Assembly (NCBI RefSeq): GCF_014191775.1
Contig: NZ_JACHXA010000002.1
Location: forward strand, 434,001-498,000
Source: Limibacillus halophilus
Lineage (GTDB): Bacteria > Pseudomonadota > Alphaproteobacteria > Kiloniellales > CECT-8803
DNA length: 64,000 bases
Reading direction: 5' to 3'
The translations under genes and the position numbers were made by a program. Below the pieces are notes generated by a model, which did no database searches, was not told the origin of the DNA, and saw only the letters and a program-made list of their open reading frames with translations. The first letter of the stretch is position 1; each line of letters begins with the position of its first letter. Shown here piece by piece: positions 7,067 to 16,780 of this stretch.

Positions 7067-8125
7067 CTAGGATGCCTGGCTCCGTTTCCCGGTCAGGTCC
7101 CGCGCCGCCGCGACGAAGGCCTCGATCTCGGAGACCTCGCTGTCGAAGGCTGTCACCAAACGATAGACCCCGGCCCCGCCAAAGGTCCAGGGGTAGAAAA
7201 TGAAGCCGCGCTCGGCCAGGCCGGCAGCAACGGCATCGGACAGGCGCAGGAATATCTCGTTACCCTGCACCGGGGCTACCAGTTCGATCCCCTCCAGGGC
7301 CTGCAAGCCGTCAGCCAGCAGACTGGCGGTATCGTTGGCGCGGGCAGCCAAACGGAGCCACAGATCGTCGGCCAGATAGGCTTCGAGCTGAGCGGATATG
7401 AAACGCATCTTGGAGTAAAGCTGCGCCGCCCGCTTGCGACGGAAAGGCAGACTTTCCGCCAGGCCGCGATCAAAAACCACCACAGCCTCGGCGGCCAGAC
7501 AGCCATTCTTGGTGGCGCCGAAAGAAAGCACATCGACTCCCGCCTTCCAGGTCATCTCGGCGGGGCTGCAGCCCAGGCCGACCAAGGCGTTGGCGAAGCG
7601 CGCACCGTCCATCTGCACCCGCATTCCGGCATGCCGGGCCACCTCGGTAAGGGCGGCGATCTCGGAAGGACTATAGGCCGTGCCCCACTCGGTGAGCTGC
7701 GTCAGTGCCAGTACGGCGGGCTGCACGTGGTGTACATCGCCCTGACCTGAATTGGCGAGCTTGCGGGCCAGCGTCTCCGGATCAAGCTTGCCGACAGCGC
7801 CGGGCAAGCCGATCTGGCGCGCACCACCGGTGAACAGCTCGGGCGCGCTGCTTTCGTCCAGAATGATATGTGCATGCTCGTGACAGTAGATCGCCCCCCA
7901 GGGCGGCGTGATGATCGACAGCCCCAGGGTGTTGGCAGCCGTCCCGGTCGCCACCGGAAAGACGGCACAGTCGGCCTCGAACACCTCGGCCAGTCGCCGC
8001 TCGACACGAGCCGTCCAGTCATCGCCACCATAAGGCATGGCGCGACCGGTCGCGGCCTCGGCCAGAGCCTCCAGGATTTCCGGGGCGGCCCCGGCTGTGT
8101 TGTCCGACGCGAAGTTCTGGTTCAT
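7067..8125 (-). CDS. ltaE: Low-specificity L-threonine aldolase
   Basis: This 352-residue PLP enzyme of fold type I splits L-threonine or allo-threonine into glycine and acetaldehyde in the cytoplasm. Family marks are the start FASDNTAG, the glycine-rich ATGTAANTLGL that holds the PLP phosphate, YCHEHAHI, the metal/PLP region QMDGARFANAL and the Schiff-base lysine in SFGATKNG. Length fits the family. It starts three bases after the small membrane gene at 8129-8461, so the two form an operon with the TPR gene. Some members act on other beta-hydroxy amino acids, so the exact substrate is open. Confidence 0.9.
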   Translation of the reverse strand: MNQNFASDNTAGAAPEILEALAEAATGRAMPYGGDDWTARVERRLAEVFEADCAVFPVATGTAANTLGLSIITPPWGAIYCHEHAHIILDESSAPELFTGGARQIGLPGAVGKLDPETLARKLANSGQGDVHHVQPAVLALTQLTEWGTAYSPSEIAALTEVARHAGMRVQMDGARFANALVGLGCSPAEMTWKAGVDVLSFGATKNGCLAAEAVVVFDRGLAESLPFRRKRAAQLYSKMRFISAQLEAYLADDLWLRLAARANDTASLLADGLQALEGIELVAPVQGNEIFLRLSDAVAAGLAERGFIFYPWTFGGAGVYRLVTAFDSEVSEIEAFVAAARDLTGKRSQAS

Positions 8126-8128
8126 CGC

Positions 8129-8461
8129 TCAGGGCTCCTGTAACTGCGGGCTGATGCGGCCGACTATCCGGCCATTGTCCGGACTGACCAGCAACAGGTC
8201 GTCGCAGCCCAGGCTTGACGGCCCCTCCAGGCGCACCAGCAAGAGGCCTCCGTCAAGCTGAACATCGCCAAGGCGGCAACCCTTGGGCAGTGGCAAATCG
8301 GCTTGCCATGAAGCGGTATCCAGCCCCGGCGTGACGATGACTGCGGTCCCGTCACCGTCCTTGGGTGTGCTTACACGGCCTGCGATGGTGAACACGATTA
8401 CGGCAAAGCCGACCACGATCAGCACAGCCATTCCAATAACAAGGACTTTCAGAGCCTTCAC
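8129..8461 (-). CDS. Single-helix membrane protein (DUF6476-like)
   Basis: This 110-residue protein has an N-terminal helix at about 5-27 (VLVIGMAVLIVVGFAVIVF). A soluble domain of about 80 residues follows with two cysteines (KGCRL, LGCDD) and a C-terminal DNGRIVGRI pattern. Proteins of this type occur upstream of and divergent from rluD in Rhodospirillales and are, to my knowledge, labelled DUF6476; no role is known. The helix and likely periplasmic domain suggest an envelope function. It is the first gene of the minus-strand run leading to threonine aldolase and is divergent from rluD with 46 bases between starts. Confidence 0.65.
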   Translation of the reverse strand: MKALKVLVIGMAVLIVVGFAVIVFTIAGRVSTPKDGDGTAVIVTPGLDTASWQADLPLPKGCRLGDVQLDGGLLLVRLEGPSSLGCDDLLLVSPDNGRIVGRISPQLQEP

Positions 8462-8507
8462 GCTATGCTATCCATTACGCTCGACAATCAACTGGAACCT
8501 GGCCAGC

Positions 8508-9485
8508 ATGACCGTAGACGACACACGGCAGAAACTGGAAGTGAGCGCCGAGGAAGCCGGCCAACGTCTGGACCGATTCCTGACCGCCCATCTCCCCGAC
8601 CTCAGCCGCTCGCGCTTGAAGGCGCTGATCGAAGACGGCCACCTGCAGGTGGACGGCGCGACGATAATGCAGCCCTCCGCCAGGGTCAAACAGGGTCAGC
8701 GTCTGGAACTCCACGTTCCCGAGGCCGCACCGGCTCTGCCCGAGGGCGAGGCCATCCCCCTGGATATCCTTTTCGAGGACGAACACCTGCTGGTGCTAAA
8801 CAAGCCCGCCGGGCTGGTCGTCCACCCTGCGCCCGGCAACATGACGGGCACCCTGGTAAACGCGCTGATCGCTCATTGCGGCGACAGCCTGAAGGGCATC
8901 GGCGGAATCAAACGGCCCGGGATCGTTCATCGTCTGGACAAGGACACCAGCGGGGTCATGGTGGTCGCCAAGACCGAAGCGGTCCACAAGGCGCTGGTCG
9001 ACGCCTTCGCCAAGCGCGACCTGGAGCGTCGCTATCTCGCTTTGGTCTGGGGCTTGCCTGCCCCCTCCAGCGGGCGCATCGAAGGCAACATCGGCCGCAG
9101 CCCGCGCAATCGCAAGAAAATGGCCGTCGTGACCAGTGGCGGGCGCGAAGCCGCCACGCGCTACCGGGTCCTGGAGAGCCTCGCTCAAGGGACGGCGGCG
9201 CTGGTGGAGTGCAAGCTAGAGACCGGGAGAACGCATCAAATTCGCGTGCACATGACCGAAGCGGGTTACCCCCTGATCGGCGATCCGCTATATGGACGCG
9301 CATCGCAAGCCCGGATGCGGGCGCTCACCGCGGCGGCTCAGAGCGCCGTCAAAGCATTTCCGCGTCAGGCCCTGCATGCAGCCAGCCTTGGATTTCGGCA
9401 CCCGGCGAGCTGCGAATGCCTTGAATTTGCCACAGAATTGCCATCCGATATCCAAGCCTTGAAAGATAGTTTAGAAGCACTTTAA
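8508..9485 (+). CDS. rluD: 23S rRNA pseudouridine synthase, RluD type
   Basis: The 325-residue protein has an N-terminal S4 RNA-binding domain (about 18-80, GQRLDRFLTAHLPDLSRSRLK) and the RluA/RluD catalytic domain with the signature GIVHRLDKDTSGVMVVAKT containing the catalytic aspartate. The C-terminal part TGRTHQIRVHM is also typical. RluD modifies uridines of helix 69 of 23S rRNA; assignment to RluD rather than RluA/C is by length, S4 domain and position before rpoH. The ATG at 8508 is chosen because homologous sequence starts there; upstream in-frame codons overlap the divergent gene. The last codons contain the rpoH promoter. Confidence 0.88.
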   Translation: MTVDDTRQKLEVSAEEAGQRLDRFLTAHLPDLSRSRLKALIEDGHLQVDGATIMQPSARVKQGQRLELHVPEAAPALPEGEAIPLDILFEDEHLLVLNKPAGLVVHPAPGNMTGTLVNALIAHCGDSLKGIGGIKRPGIVHRLDKDTSGVMVVAKTEAVHKALVDAFAKRDLERRYLALVWGLPAPSSGRIEGNIGRSPRNRKKMAVVTSGGREAATRYRVLESLAQGTAALVECKLETGRTHQIRVHMTEAGYPLIGDPLYGRASQARMRALTAAAQSAVKAFPRQALHAASLGFRHPASCECLEFATELPSDIQALKDSLEAL

Positions 9486-9488
9486 TAT
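9459..9488 (+). promoter_or_regulatory. Sigma-70 type promoter of rpoH
   Basis: TTGAAA (9459-9464) and TAATAT (9483-9488) are 18 bases apart and lie across the 3' end of rluD. The start site would be near 9495, giving about 100 bases of leader before rpoH. In other proteobacteria rpoH leaders are regulatory; no structure was worked out here. Confidence 0.6.
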
Positions 9489-9594
9489 AGTAGGAACTTG
9501 ATACGGTGGGGGCTGACGCCAAGATGGCAAGGTGGCTCTCGGCTTCAGGTTCCCAGTACAAGAAACATCTGTTCGAAAGGGGAGCAGCGACATC

Positions 9595-10500
9595 ATGGCC
9601 GCGCCCAGAATGCCGTCGGTATCCGAGAGCAACCTGACCCGCTACCTGCAGGAAATCCGTAAATTTCCGATGCTGGAGCAGAACGAGGAGTACATGCTCG
9701 CCAAAAGCTGGCGTGAGCATGACGACGTCGAGGCTGCCCACAAGCTGGTGACCAGCCACCTTCGGTTGGTGGCCAAGATCGCCATGGGTTATCGCGGCTA
9801 TGGCTTGCCGGTCTCCGAATTGATCTCCGAGGGTAATGTCGGCATGATGCAGGCGGTCAAGCGCTTCGACCCGGAGCGCGGTTTCCGCCTGGCAACCTAT
9901 GCGATGTGGTGGATCCGCGCCGCCATCCAGGAATACATTTTGCATTCCTGGTCCTTGGTGAAGATGGGTACGACCGCCGCGCAGAAGAAGCTGTTCTTCA
10001 ATCTGCGTAAGATGAAGGGCAAGATCCAGGCCATTGACGAGGGCGACCTGCATCCTGAACAGGTAACCTATATCGCGACCGAGCTAGGCGTTCCCGAGGC
10101 TGACGTGGTCTCGATGAACCGCCGCCTCGCTGCCCCGGACCATTCGCTGAACGCGCCGCTGCGCCAGGACGGCGACGGAGAGTGGATGGATTGGCTGGAG
10201 GACGAAAGCGAGAGCCAGGAATCCCAGCTCGCCGAAAGCGAGGAACTTGGCAAGCGACGTGCGCTGCTCAAGCACGCCATGGCCACGCTGAATGAACGCG
10301 AAAGGCATATCCTGACGGAACGACGCTTACAGGACGAACCCACGACGCTGGAAGACCTAAGTCAGGTTTACGGTATCAGCCGCGAACGTGTGCGCCAGAT
10401 CGAGGTGCGCGCTTTCGAAAAGCTGCAGAAATCGATCCGTAATGCTGCGATTGAGGAACGGCTCGCCAGCGAACAACAATTGGCCGAAGCGGACTCCTGA
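9595..10500 (+). CDS. rpoH: RNA polymerase heat-shock sigma factor sigma-32
   Basis: This 301-residue sigma factor lacks region 1.1. Region 2 carries the RpoH box and core-binding signature (SELISEGNVGMMQAVKRFDPERGFRLATYAMWW), the aromatic -10 recognition segment follows, and region 4 ends with the helix-turn-helix GISRERVRQIEVRAFEKLQ. It also contains WSLVKMGTTAAQKKLFFNLRK, the RpoH-specific 2.4/RpoH-box stretch. It directs polymerase to CTTGAA/CCCCAT-type heat-shock promoters, one of which is seen in front of hsp20. The ATG at 9595 has AAGGGGAG ten bases upstream. It is monocistronic, with its own promoter inside rluD and a strong terminator. Alphaproteobacteria often have more than one rpoH; only one is visible here. 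Confidence 0.95.
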   Translation: MAAPRMPSVSESNLTRYLQEIRKFPMLEQNEEYMLAKSWREHDDVEAAHKLVTSHLRLVAKIAMGYRGYGLPVSELISEGNVGMMQAVKRFDPERGFRLATYAMWWIRAAIQEYILHSWSLVKMGTTAAQKKLFFNLRKMKGKIQAIDEGDLHPEQVTYIATELGVPEADVVSMNRRLAAPDHSLNAPLRQDGDGEWMDWLEDESESQESQLAESEELGKRRALLKHAMATLNERERHILTERRLQDEPTTLEDLSQVYGISRERVRQIEVRAFEKLQKSIRNAAIEERLASEQQLAEADS

Positions 10501-10538
10501 TCCCGGCAAGCGACGCAAGATACCTGAGTCAAGTAAGC

Positions 10539-10574
10539 GGCGGCCTGCTGTACAAGCAGCGCCGCCTCTTTCTT
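10539..10574 (+). terminator. Terminator of rpoH
   Basis: GGCGGCCTGCT (10539-10549) pairs with AGCAG-C-GCCGCC (10555-10566) with one bulge and a 5-base loop, followed by TCTTTCTT. It reaches the last codon of the convergent purA. Confidence 0.85.
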
Positions 10575-11865
10575 ATCCGGCGAAAGGATCCTTCATGAGG
10601 ATTGTATCGTCACGCTCAGGGCTGGTGGACAGCAAGGAAACCGGCGCCTTGATCAACTCCTCGACCCGGCGAACATACTTGATTGCGGTTGCGGGCAGAT
10701 CGGCCCAGCTTCGCGCGCCGTAGGTACTCTCCTGCCAGCCTTCCATCGTTTCGTAGACCGGCGTCACCTTTGCCTGATACTCGGTCATGGCCGGTAAATA
10801 GTCGATCCGCTTGCCGTCCAACTCATAGGCAACACAGACCTTCAATTCCTTCAAGCCGTCCAATACGTCCAGCTTTGTAAAGGCAATCCCGTCGATACCG
10901 CCAACCTTCACGGCCTGCTTCACCATCACGGCATCGAACCAGCCGCAGCGGCGCTGGCGCCCGGTCACGGTTCCGAACTCGCGACCGCGCTCACCAAGCG
11001 TGCGGCCGATCTCGTCGCTCAGCTCGGTCGGGAAAGGTCCCGAACCGACCCGCGTCGTGTAAGCCTTGGTGATTCCCAGCACGGTACCGATGGCTTTCGG
11101 TCCGACGCCCGAACCGGCGGCTGCCTGGCCGGAAACCGTGTTGGAGGAAGTCACATAAGGATAGGTCCCGTGGTCGACATCCAACATGGCGCCCTGTGCG
11201 CCTTCGAAAAGGATGCGCTTACCCTGACGCACGGCCGTATCAAGCGTCCGCCAGACCGGCTGGGCATAAGGCAGGATACGCGGTGCCAGCTCCAGCAGGT
11301 CCTTTACCAGTTGGTCGCCGTCCACCTCAGGTTCGCCCAGGCCCCGCAGCAAGGCATTGTGATGCAGCAGCATGCCTTCGATCCGGCGCAGCAGATTCTC
11401 TTTGTCGGCGATATCGCAGATGCGAATGGCCCGGCGTCCGACCTTGTCCTCGTAGGCGGGCCCGATACCCCGGCCGGTCGTGCCGATCTTCTCTTTGCCG
11501 CGCGCAGCTTCGCGAGCCCGGTCCACGGCCCCGTGCATCGGTAAAATCAAGGCGCAGGTATCGGAAATCTTGAGATTGTCGGGGGAGATATCGACACCCT
11601 GCTTTTTGATCCGTTCAATCTCATCCATCAGGGCCCAGGGATCGACCACGACACCATTGCCGATGATCGCCAGCTTGTTCGGGCGCACCACGCCGGACGG
11701 GAGCAGCGACAATTTGTAGGTCTGGCCACCGATTACCAGGGTATGGCCGGCATTGTGGCCTCCCTGGAAACGTACCACCACGTCAGCGCGCTCCGACAAC
11801 CAGTCGACAATCTTGCCCTTCCCTTCATCGCCCCATTGGGAGCCGACGACGACGACATTGGCCAT
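10573..11865 (-). CDS. purA: Adenylosuccinate synthetase
   Basis: The 430-residue enzyme joins IMP and aspartate using GTP to make adenylosuccinate, the first AMP-specific step of purine synthesis. Visible motifs are the N-terminal P-loop [14 protein letters not shown], the catalytic histidine region [54 protein letters not shown] and the C-terminal GTP-binding [10 protein letters not shown]. Length matches the family. It follows hisZ by four bases on the same strand, the usual alphaproteobacterial pairing. Confidence 0.97.
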   Translation of the reverse strand: MANVVVVGSQWGDEGKGKIVDWLSERADVVVRFQGGHNAGHTLVIGGQTYKLSLLPSGVVRPNKLAIIGNGVVVDPWALMDEIERIKKQGVDISPDNLKISDTCALILPMHGAVDRAREAARGKEKIGTTGRGIGPAYEDKVGRRAIRICDIADKENLLRRIEGMLLHHNALLRGLGEPEVDGDQLVKDLLELAPRILPYAQPVWRTLDTAVRQGKRILFEGAQGAMLDVDHGTYPYVTSSNTVSGQAAAGSGVGPKAIGTVLGITKAYTTRVGSGPFPTELSDEIGRTLGERGREFGTVTGRQRRCGWFDAVMVKQAVKVGGIDGIAFTKLDVLDGLKELKVCVAYELDGKRIDYLPAMTEYQAKVTPVYETMEGWQESTYGARSWADLPATAIKYVRRVEELIKAPVSLLSTSPERDDTILMKDPFAG

Positions 11866-11869
11866 GATT

Positions 11870-13027
11870 TCAGTTTTCCTCCACTTTTCGGAGCGTTTCG
11901 CCGGACAGCCAGTAATCGCAGGCCATCCTGCGGGCCTCCTTGCGATCTTCCTCTACCGGATCGTGTCCGGCCAGGGTGACAAAGCCTTTTTCACGCAGCG
12001 CAGTCGCAATTTTAGGGTCATGACCCGCCGGCAGGTAGACGCGCGATGGCGCATCCGGTTCTGGCAGGGCCCTGAGCAGACTATCCATATACAGGGTGAC
12101 ACCCGTCGCAGGCTCAAAGCAGCCGCCCGCCGCGCGCGCCGCGTAGCGGCCGCCGCGTCCCAATTCGCCGCGTACACCGCGCGCAAAGAACGCAAACGAC
12201 ACACCCGTCTGATACTCGAATCCGCGATGTTCCGTCGGGTCGACGGTGATGCGCAAATCCGGCTTCAATTCCCGCAGCCGCTCGACAACCGCCAGCAGCC
12301 GTTCAAGCTCTTCCTGCGCATCTTCCGGCACTGTCAGGCGCGACAGCGCCGCAACCGCCCGTTCTACCGGTCCAGCAGCGCGCAAAAGCGCACTCAGAAG
12401 CTTTCCGTGCTCTTTCGAAATGGCCTTGACGGCCGCAGCATCCTTGCGATCCAACGCTTCACGCAAGTCGGCGCTTTCCGATGGCGACAATCCTAGCGTG
12501 CGCGCTATGGCAGGAACCAGCGTCGGCAGCGCTATATCAACGCTAAGCCGCGTGACGCCGATCTTTTCCAATGCCGAGGCCGCCAATGCGATTATCTCGG
12601 CGTCGGCGCCGCTGCTTTCGCTACCGATTAATTCGGCTCCGACCTGAGCAATCTGACGGTCGTTGCGGAGCTGATTGCCCTTCACCCGCAGTACCTGACC
12701 AGCATAACAGAGACGCAACGGCCTCGGCTCACCGGAAAGCCGCGTGGCGGCGATGCGTACGACCTGGGTGGTCATGTCGGCACGCAGACCCATCATTCGC
12801 TGGCTGAGCGGGTCCATCAATCTGAAGGTCTGCTGCGATAAAGCCGCGCCCGCACCGTCGAACAGTGTTTCCTCGAACTCAAGCATCGGCGGTTTGACGC
12901 GTTGGTAGCCACAGGCTGAAAAGAGATCGAGGATACGCGAAATGGCCGCCGACTCCTGAGCGGCTTCCGGCGGCAACAAATCCACCATGCCTGCTGGCAA
13001 CAGAGCTTTTTCGCCTTTTTCCGTCAT
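11870..13027 (-). CDS. hisZ: ATP phosphoribosyltransferase regulatory subunit
   Basis: This 385-residue protein resembles a class II histidyl-tRNA synthetase catalytic core: [14 protein letters not shown] at the start, motif-2-like [17 protein letters not shown], and [10 protein letters not shown]. The anticodon-binding domain is missing and the HisRS signature is degenerate ([22 protein letters not shown]). That is the HisZ pattern: it forms a complex with short-form HisG and gives histidine feedback control to the first step of histidine synthesis. The ATG at 13027 is chosen; a TTG at 13045 is in frame. hisG is not in the window. It is cotranscribed with purA. Confidence 0.9.
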   Translation of the reverse strand: MTEKGEKALLPAGMVDLLPPEAAQESAAISRILDLFSACGYQRVKPPMLEFEETLFDGAGAALSQQTFRLMDPLSQRMMGLRADMTTQVVRIAATRLSGEPRPLRLCYAGQVLRVKGNQLRNDRQIAQVGAELIGSESSGADAEIIALAASALEKIGVTRLSVDIALPTLVPAIARTLGLSPSESADLREALDRKDAAAVKAISKEHGKLLSALLRAAGPVERAVAALSRLTVPEDAQEELERLLAVVERLRELKPDLRITVDPTEHRGFEYQTGVSFAFFARGVRGELGRGGRYAARAAGGCFEPATGVTLYMDSLLRALPEPDAPSRVYLPAGHDPKIATALREKGFVTLAGHDPVEEDRKEARRMACDYWLSGETLRKVEEN

Positions 13028-13195
13028 GCTATCGGCATTATCCAATTAAACGGTACTAGGCCCCTAGCGGGCGTAGCCACAAACCCGCGTTGTACTAGCC
13101 TTTTTGTTGGGCGGCTGAAAGGGAAAATGCCTTTCCACGATGGAGCCAGCCAGGAAAACCCGCTAGCTTCGGTCGCGAAACCAACCGGAGAGATC

Positions 13196-13735
13196 ATGAC
13201 CGATAAGGTTAGTCCCCCTGATGATCCGCCCTCACTGGCTAGCTGTGCCTTGGGTTTGGACAAACTTCTAGGCCCGGTGCTGCTGTTATCCGGGGTTCTG
13301 CTCGCGTTCGGCTGGACTCTGCCAATGATGACGGTATCCCGCTTCGTTTTCCTATCGGAAGAGGTCTCAATTCTCCGTGCCATCGGCCAGCTTTGGGATG
13401 CCGATGAGATATTTCTCTTCCTGGTCATTGCAACCTTCTCTGTGGTCTTTCCCGCGTTGAAGGTCGGTATAGGCTTGCTCCTTTGGTATCGCTCGCGACA
13501 CGCCATTCGCAGGCGCCGCTGGCTTGCCGGTCTGGAAATGCTAGGGCGCTGGTCGATGCTGGATGTCTTCGTGGTGGCATTGATCGTAGTCGCCATCCAG
13601 ATATCGCTGATCGACGATGTCGCCCTGCACGCCGGACTCTACGTCTTCACCGCCGCAATCCTGCTATCGATGCTGGTACTACGCCGCATGGAAACCCTCG
13701 CCCAACGCTTGGACAGGACTCAAAGCAAGGGTTGA
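13196..13735 (+). CDS. PqiA-like inner-membrane protein
   Basis: This 179-residue protein has four hydrophobic segments (about 25-48, 72-95, 120-142 and 148-168) and the PqiA signature around WSMLDVFVVALIVV. Paraquat-inducible A proteins are inner-membrane partners of MCE-type lipid transport systems (PqiABC), and the family occurs as single or double copies. Here only one copy is present, and no pqiB or pqiC lies nearby, so the partner must be elsewhere or absent. The ATG at 13196 follows GGAGAG. The 3' end overlaps the end of convergent serA by 16 bases. Confidence 0.75.
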   Translation: MTDKVSPPDDPPSLASCALGLDKLLGPVLLLSGVLLAFGWTLPMMTVSRFVFLSEEVSILRAIGQLWDADEIFLFLVIATFSVVFPALKVGIGLLLWYRSRHAIRRRRWLAGLEMLGRWSMLDVFVVALIVVAIQISLIDDVALHAGLYVFTAAILLSMLVLRRMETLAQRLDRTQSKG

Positions 13736-15309
13736 AAGCTCAAGGGTTCCGCCCGTTCCACCAAATCCAATGCCCGCACTTTCTTCAAGGTCTCAGCGCT
13801 TAGACTTTGATCCAACTCGAGAAGTGCGATGGCGTCACCGCCGGGACTGCTGCGTCCCAGATGGAACGTGGCGATGTTGACACCCGCGTCCGATAGGATG
13901 GTGCCCAGGCGCCCGATCAGACCGGGCTTATCCTTGTTGGTGATGTAGAGCATATGCGGGCCCAACTCGGCCTCGACCTGAATGCCTTTGATTTCCACGA
14001 CCCGGGGCTTGGTTCCACCGAACAGGGTTCCCGCGACCGACCGTTGCCCACGGTCAGTCTTGACCGTCACACGGATTAGTGTCTGATAGTCGCAATCACC
14101 GTCACGCTTGGTTTCCGACAAAGCGATGTCGCGCTCGCGCGCAAGGACCGGTGCGTTGACCATGTTGACACTGTCCAACATGGGACGTAGCAAGCCCGTT
14201 AGGACGGTTTGCGTCAGGGGCCGGCAATTGAGTTCAGCCACGTGGCCTTCGTACTCGATGTTGACTGAAGTCAGGCCGGTTCTGGTCAATTGCCCGGCAA
14301 AGGAACCCATCTGTTCGGCGAGCTGCATGTAGGGCTTCAGGCGTTTGGCGTCCTCCGCGCTCAACGACGGCGTATTGAGAGCGTTGCGTACCGCGCCGGT
14401 GAGCAGAAAATCCGCCATCTGTTCGGCGATTTGCAAGGCCACCTTTTCCTGTGCTTCGCTGGTCGAGGCGCCCAGATGCGGCGTGCACACCACCTGTTCC
14501 AATCCAAATAACGGGCTTTCGCGCGCCGGTTCCGTCTCGAATACGTCAAGGGCAGCGCCCGCCACCTGTCCCGACTGGATGGCGTTGTAGAGCGCGGCTT
14601 CGTCGACCAGCCCACCGCGCGCGCAGTTAATGATGCGAACACCAGGTTTGGTCTTGGCGAGTGATTCCTCATTCAAGATACCGCGCGTCTGTTCGGTCAA
14701 GGGAACATGAAGGGTGATGAAATCCGCCGCCCCTAGAAGTTCATCCAGCTCAACCTTTCTGACCCCCAGGTCGTCGGCGCGCTCGTTGCTCAGGAAGGGG
14801 TCATAGGCAACCACCTTCATTCGCAAGCCCAGTGCCCGCTCGGCGACGATGGAGCCGATATTTCCGCACCCCACAATGCCGATCGTTTTGCCGGTTAACT
14901 CGACGCCCATGAAGCGGGATTTTTCCCACTTTCCGGCCTTCGTCGAACTGTTGGCTTCAGCAATCTGGCGCGCCAGCGTGAAGAGAAGGGCCAATGCATG
15001 CTCGGCGGTGGTGATGGAGTTTCCGTCCGGCGTGTTCATCACGACAATGCCGCGTCCGGTGGCGGCGGCAATATCGACGTTATCGACACCAATACCAGCG
15101 CGCCCGATCACCTTCAGGTTCGTCCCAGCGGCAATAATCTCGGCGGTCGCCTTGGTCGCCGAGCGCACGGCCAGCCCATCAAACGCCGCGATTTTCTCCT
15201 TGAGTGCTGCTGGCGTCAGATCGGTGGCCACCACCGTCTCGATGCCGCGCGCTTCAAAAATCTCGGCCGCAAGGGGGCTCATTTTATCGCTGATCAGAAC
15301 CTTAGGCAT
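13720..15309 (-). CDS. serA: D-3-phosphoglycerate dehydrogenase
   Basis: The 529-residue protein oxidises 3-phosphoglycerate to phosphohydroxypyruvate with NAD, the first step of serine synthesis. The NAD-binding fold shows GKTIGIVGCGNIGSIVAERA with an aspartate downstream. The D-2-hydroxyacid dehydrogenase signatures are also present (HVPLTEQTRGILN; NCARGGLVDEAAL; the catalytic His in CTPHLGAST). About 130 residues of intervening domain and a C-terminal ACT domain (about 455-529, LYITNKDKPGLIGRLGTILSD) follow, giving the long form in which serine can bind and inhibit. It follows serC by 72 bases on the same strand. Confidence 0.96.
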   Translation of the reverse strand: MPKVLISDKMSPLAAEIFEARGIETVVATDLTPAALKEKIAAFDGLAVRSATKATAEIIAAGTNLKVIGRAGIGVDNVDIAAATGRGIVVMNTPDGNSITTAEHALALLFTLARQIAEANSSTKAGKWEKSRFMGVELTGKTIGIVGCGNIGSIVAERALGLRMKVVAYDPFLSNERADDLGVRKVELDELLGAADFITLHVPLTEQTRGILNEESLAKTKPGVRIINCARGGLVDEAALYNAIQSGQVAGAALDVFETEPARESPLFGLEQVVCTPHLGASTSEAQEKVALQIAEQMADFLLTGAVRNALNTPSLSAEDAKRLKPYMQLAEQMGSFAGQLTRTGLTSVNIEYEGHVAELNCRPLTQTVLTGLLRPMLDSVNMVNAPVLARERDIALSETKRDGDCDYQTLIRVTVKTDRGQRSVAGTLFGGTKPRVVEIKGIQVEAELGPHMLYITNKDKPGLIGRLGTILSDAGVNIATFHLGRSSPGGDAIALLELDQSLSAETLKKVRALDLVERAEPLSFQPLL

Positions 15310-15381
15310 TGTGCTTGTTCAATCCTCTCCAAGCTATGAATTAAGCGGGGCTCAGGTACCTTGTGTACTACATGGGTGCGT

Positions 15382-16569
15382 TCAGGCGGACATCTCACCC
15401 TTAACGGCGGCATAAGCCCAATCCAACCAGGGAAGGAGCCGTGTCATATCGCCGCTATCGACCGTAGCACCACCCCACAGCCGCAGCCCCGGAGGTGCGT
15501 CGCGGTAGCCGTTGATGTCGTATGCGACGCCTTCGGCCTCCAGCAGGGCCGCAATCTTCTTGGGAACGGATGCCTGTTCCTTTTCAGACAGCGCCGCAAA
15601 CCAGGGCGATACGATTTTGATGCAAATCGACGTGCAGGAGCGCTGAGAGGGCTCGGTTGCCAGGAAATCGGCCCAGTCGCTTGTCGATACCCAACGGGCG
15701 ACTGCAGACAGGTTGGCCTCCGCGCGCGCTTTTAAAGCCGGGAGTCCGCCGATCTCCACCCCCCAACGCAGGCTATCCAACTGATCCTCGACGCAAAGCA
15801 TCGAGGGAGTGTTTATCGTGGCGCCCTCGAACACCGCCTCATCCAATTTACCGCCTTTGGAAAGCCGGAAAATCTTCGGCATCGGCCACTCGGGTTGATA
15901 GCTCTCCATGCGCTCGACCGCGCGTGGGCTCAAGGCCAGCATGCCGTGCGCCGCTTCGCCCCCCATAACCTTCTGCCAGGACCAGGTCACGACATCCAAG
16001 CGATCATACGGCAAATCCATCGCGAAGACCGCCGAGGTCGCATCGCAAATCTTGAGGCCCGGTCCATCGGGAATCCAATCGCCGTCGGGCAATCGGACAC
16101 CGGATGTCGTGCCATTCCAGGTGAAGACAAGATCACGCTCACCATCAACGGCAGAGAGATCCGGCAAGGACCCGTAATCGGCCTTCAATACGCGAACATC
16201 GGAAAGCTTGAGTTGCTTGACCACATCCGTCACCCAGGCGCTGCCGAAGGATTCCCAAGCGAGCATATCCACCCCTCTTGGGCCCAGCAGGTTCCACAAG
16301 GCCATCTCGATGGCGCCGGTGTCGGAGGCTGGAACGATCGCCAAACGCCAGCCTTCGGGCAACCCGAGCAACCGCTTGGATAGCTCGATTACCTCGGCCA
16401 ATCTGGCCTTCCCTTCCCTGGCGCGGTGCGACCGTCCCAGAAAGGCATTGGACAGCACCTCCGTCGACCAGCCCGGCCGCTTTGCACAGGGACCCGAGGA
16501 GAAGTTCGGGTTCTGCGGCTTAACCGCGGGCGGTTGCACGGATGTCAGGGGTCGTGCCGTCGGATTCAT
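15382..16569 (-). CDS. serC: Phosphoserine aminotransferase
   Basis: The 395-residue PLP enzyme of fold type I converts phosphohydroxypyruvate and glutamate to phosphoserine and 2-oxoglutarate. It has the alphaproteobacterial form of the family: [13 protein letters not shown] at the start, the PLP site [30 protein letters not shown] with the PLP-ring aspartate, and the Schiff-base lysine in [10 protein letters not shown]. It lies upstream of serA in the usual serC-serA operon. The 210-base region before it is divergent from the SLC13 transporter and may hold the serC leader RNA described in alphaproteobacteria. Confidence 0.95.
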   Translation of the reverse strand: MNPTARPLTSVQPPAVKPQNPNFSSGPCAKRPGWSTEVLSNAFLGRSHRAREGKARLAEVIELSKRLLGLPEGWRLAIVPASDTGAIEMALWNLLGPRGVDMLAWESFGSAWVTDVVKQLKLSDVRVLKADYGSLPDLSAVDGERDLVFTWNGTTSGVRLPDGDWIPDGPGLKICDATSAVFAMDLPYDRLDVVTWSWQKVMGGEAAHGMLALSPRAVERMESYQPEWPMPKIFRLSKGGKLDEAVFEGATINTPSMLCVEDQLDSLRWGVEIGGLPALKARAEANLSAVARWVSTSDWADFLATEPSQRSCTSICIKIVSPWFAALSEKEQASVPKKIAALLEAEGVAYDINGYRDAPPGLRLWGGATVDSGDMTRLLPWLDWAYAAVKGEMSA

Positions 16570-16780
16570 CTGTCGTTCCCTTGCATTAGATGGTCGCTAT
16601 CTGACAGTTTCGGCGCGGAGTTTAGGAGCCATGTTGCGGCGCGTCAACGCAGCCGAACCAAATTTTATCTTGGGCAGCAGCGGAGCAATCTCATAATTTT
16701 GCTGCGTTGCAAAATAAATTTACCTTCCTAAGAGGTATCGGACTAGGGGACACTAGGTTGGAACAGGGAAGAATCCATAC
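16570..16780 (-). promoter_or_regulatory. serC upstream region with hairpin; possible serC leader RNA
   Basis: On the minus strand a perfect 7-bp hairpin, ATTTTGC-AACGCA-GCAAAAT, occupies 16696-16715, about 130 bases before the serC start. GC-rich segments that could form further stems follow. An RNA element named serC is known upstream of this operon in alphaproteobacteria. Position fits, but I could not confirm its consensus by eye. The region must also carry the divergent promoter of the transporter gene. Confidence 0.35.

Noticed and set aside
8465..9424. A 319-codon open frame on the plus strand inside rluD
   Set aside because: It is the +1 frame of rluD, Arg/Gly/Pro-rich and without any family pattern; rluD itself has clear motifs.
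9349..10053. A 234-codon open frame opposite rluD and rpoH
   Set aside because: It is antisense to two well-supported genes and lacks a plausible start site.
11753..12496. A 247-codon open frame opposite hisZ/purA
   Set aside because: High Arg/Gln content typical of antisense frames of GC-rich genes; hisZ and purA are certain.
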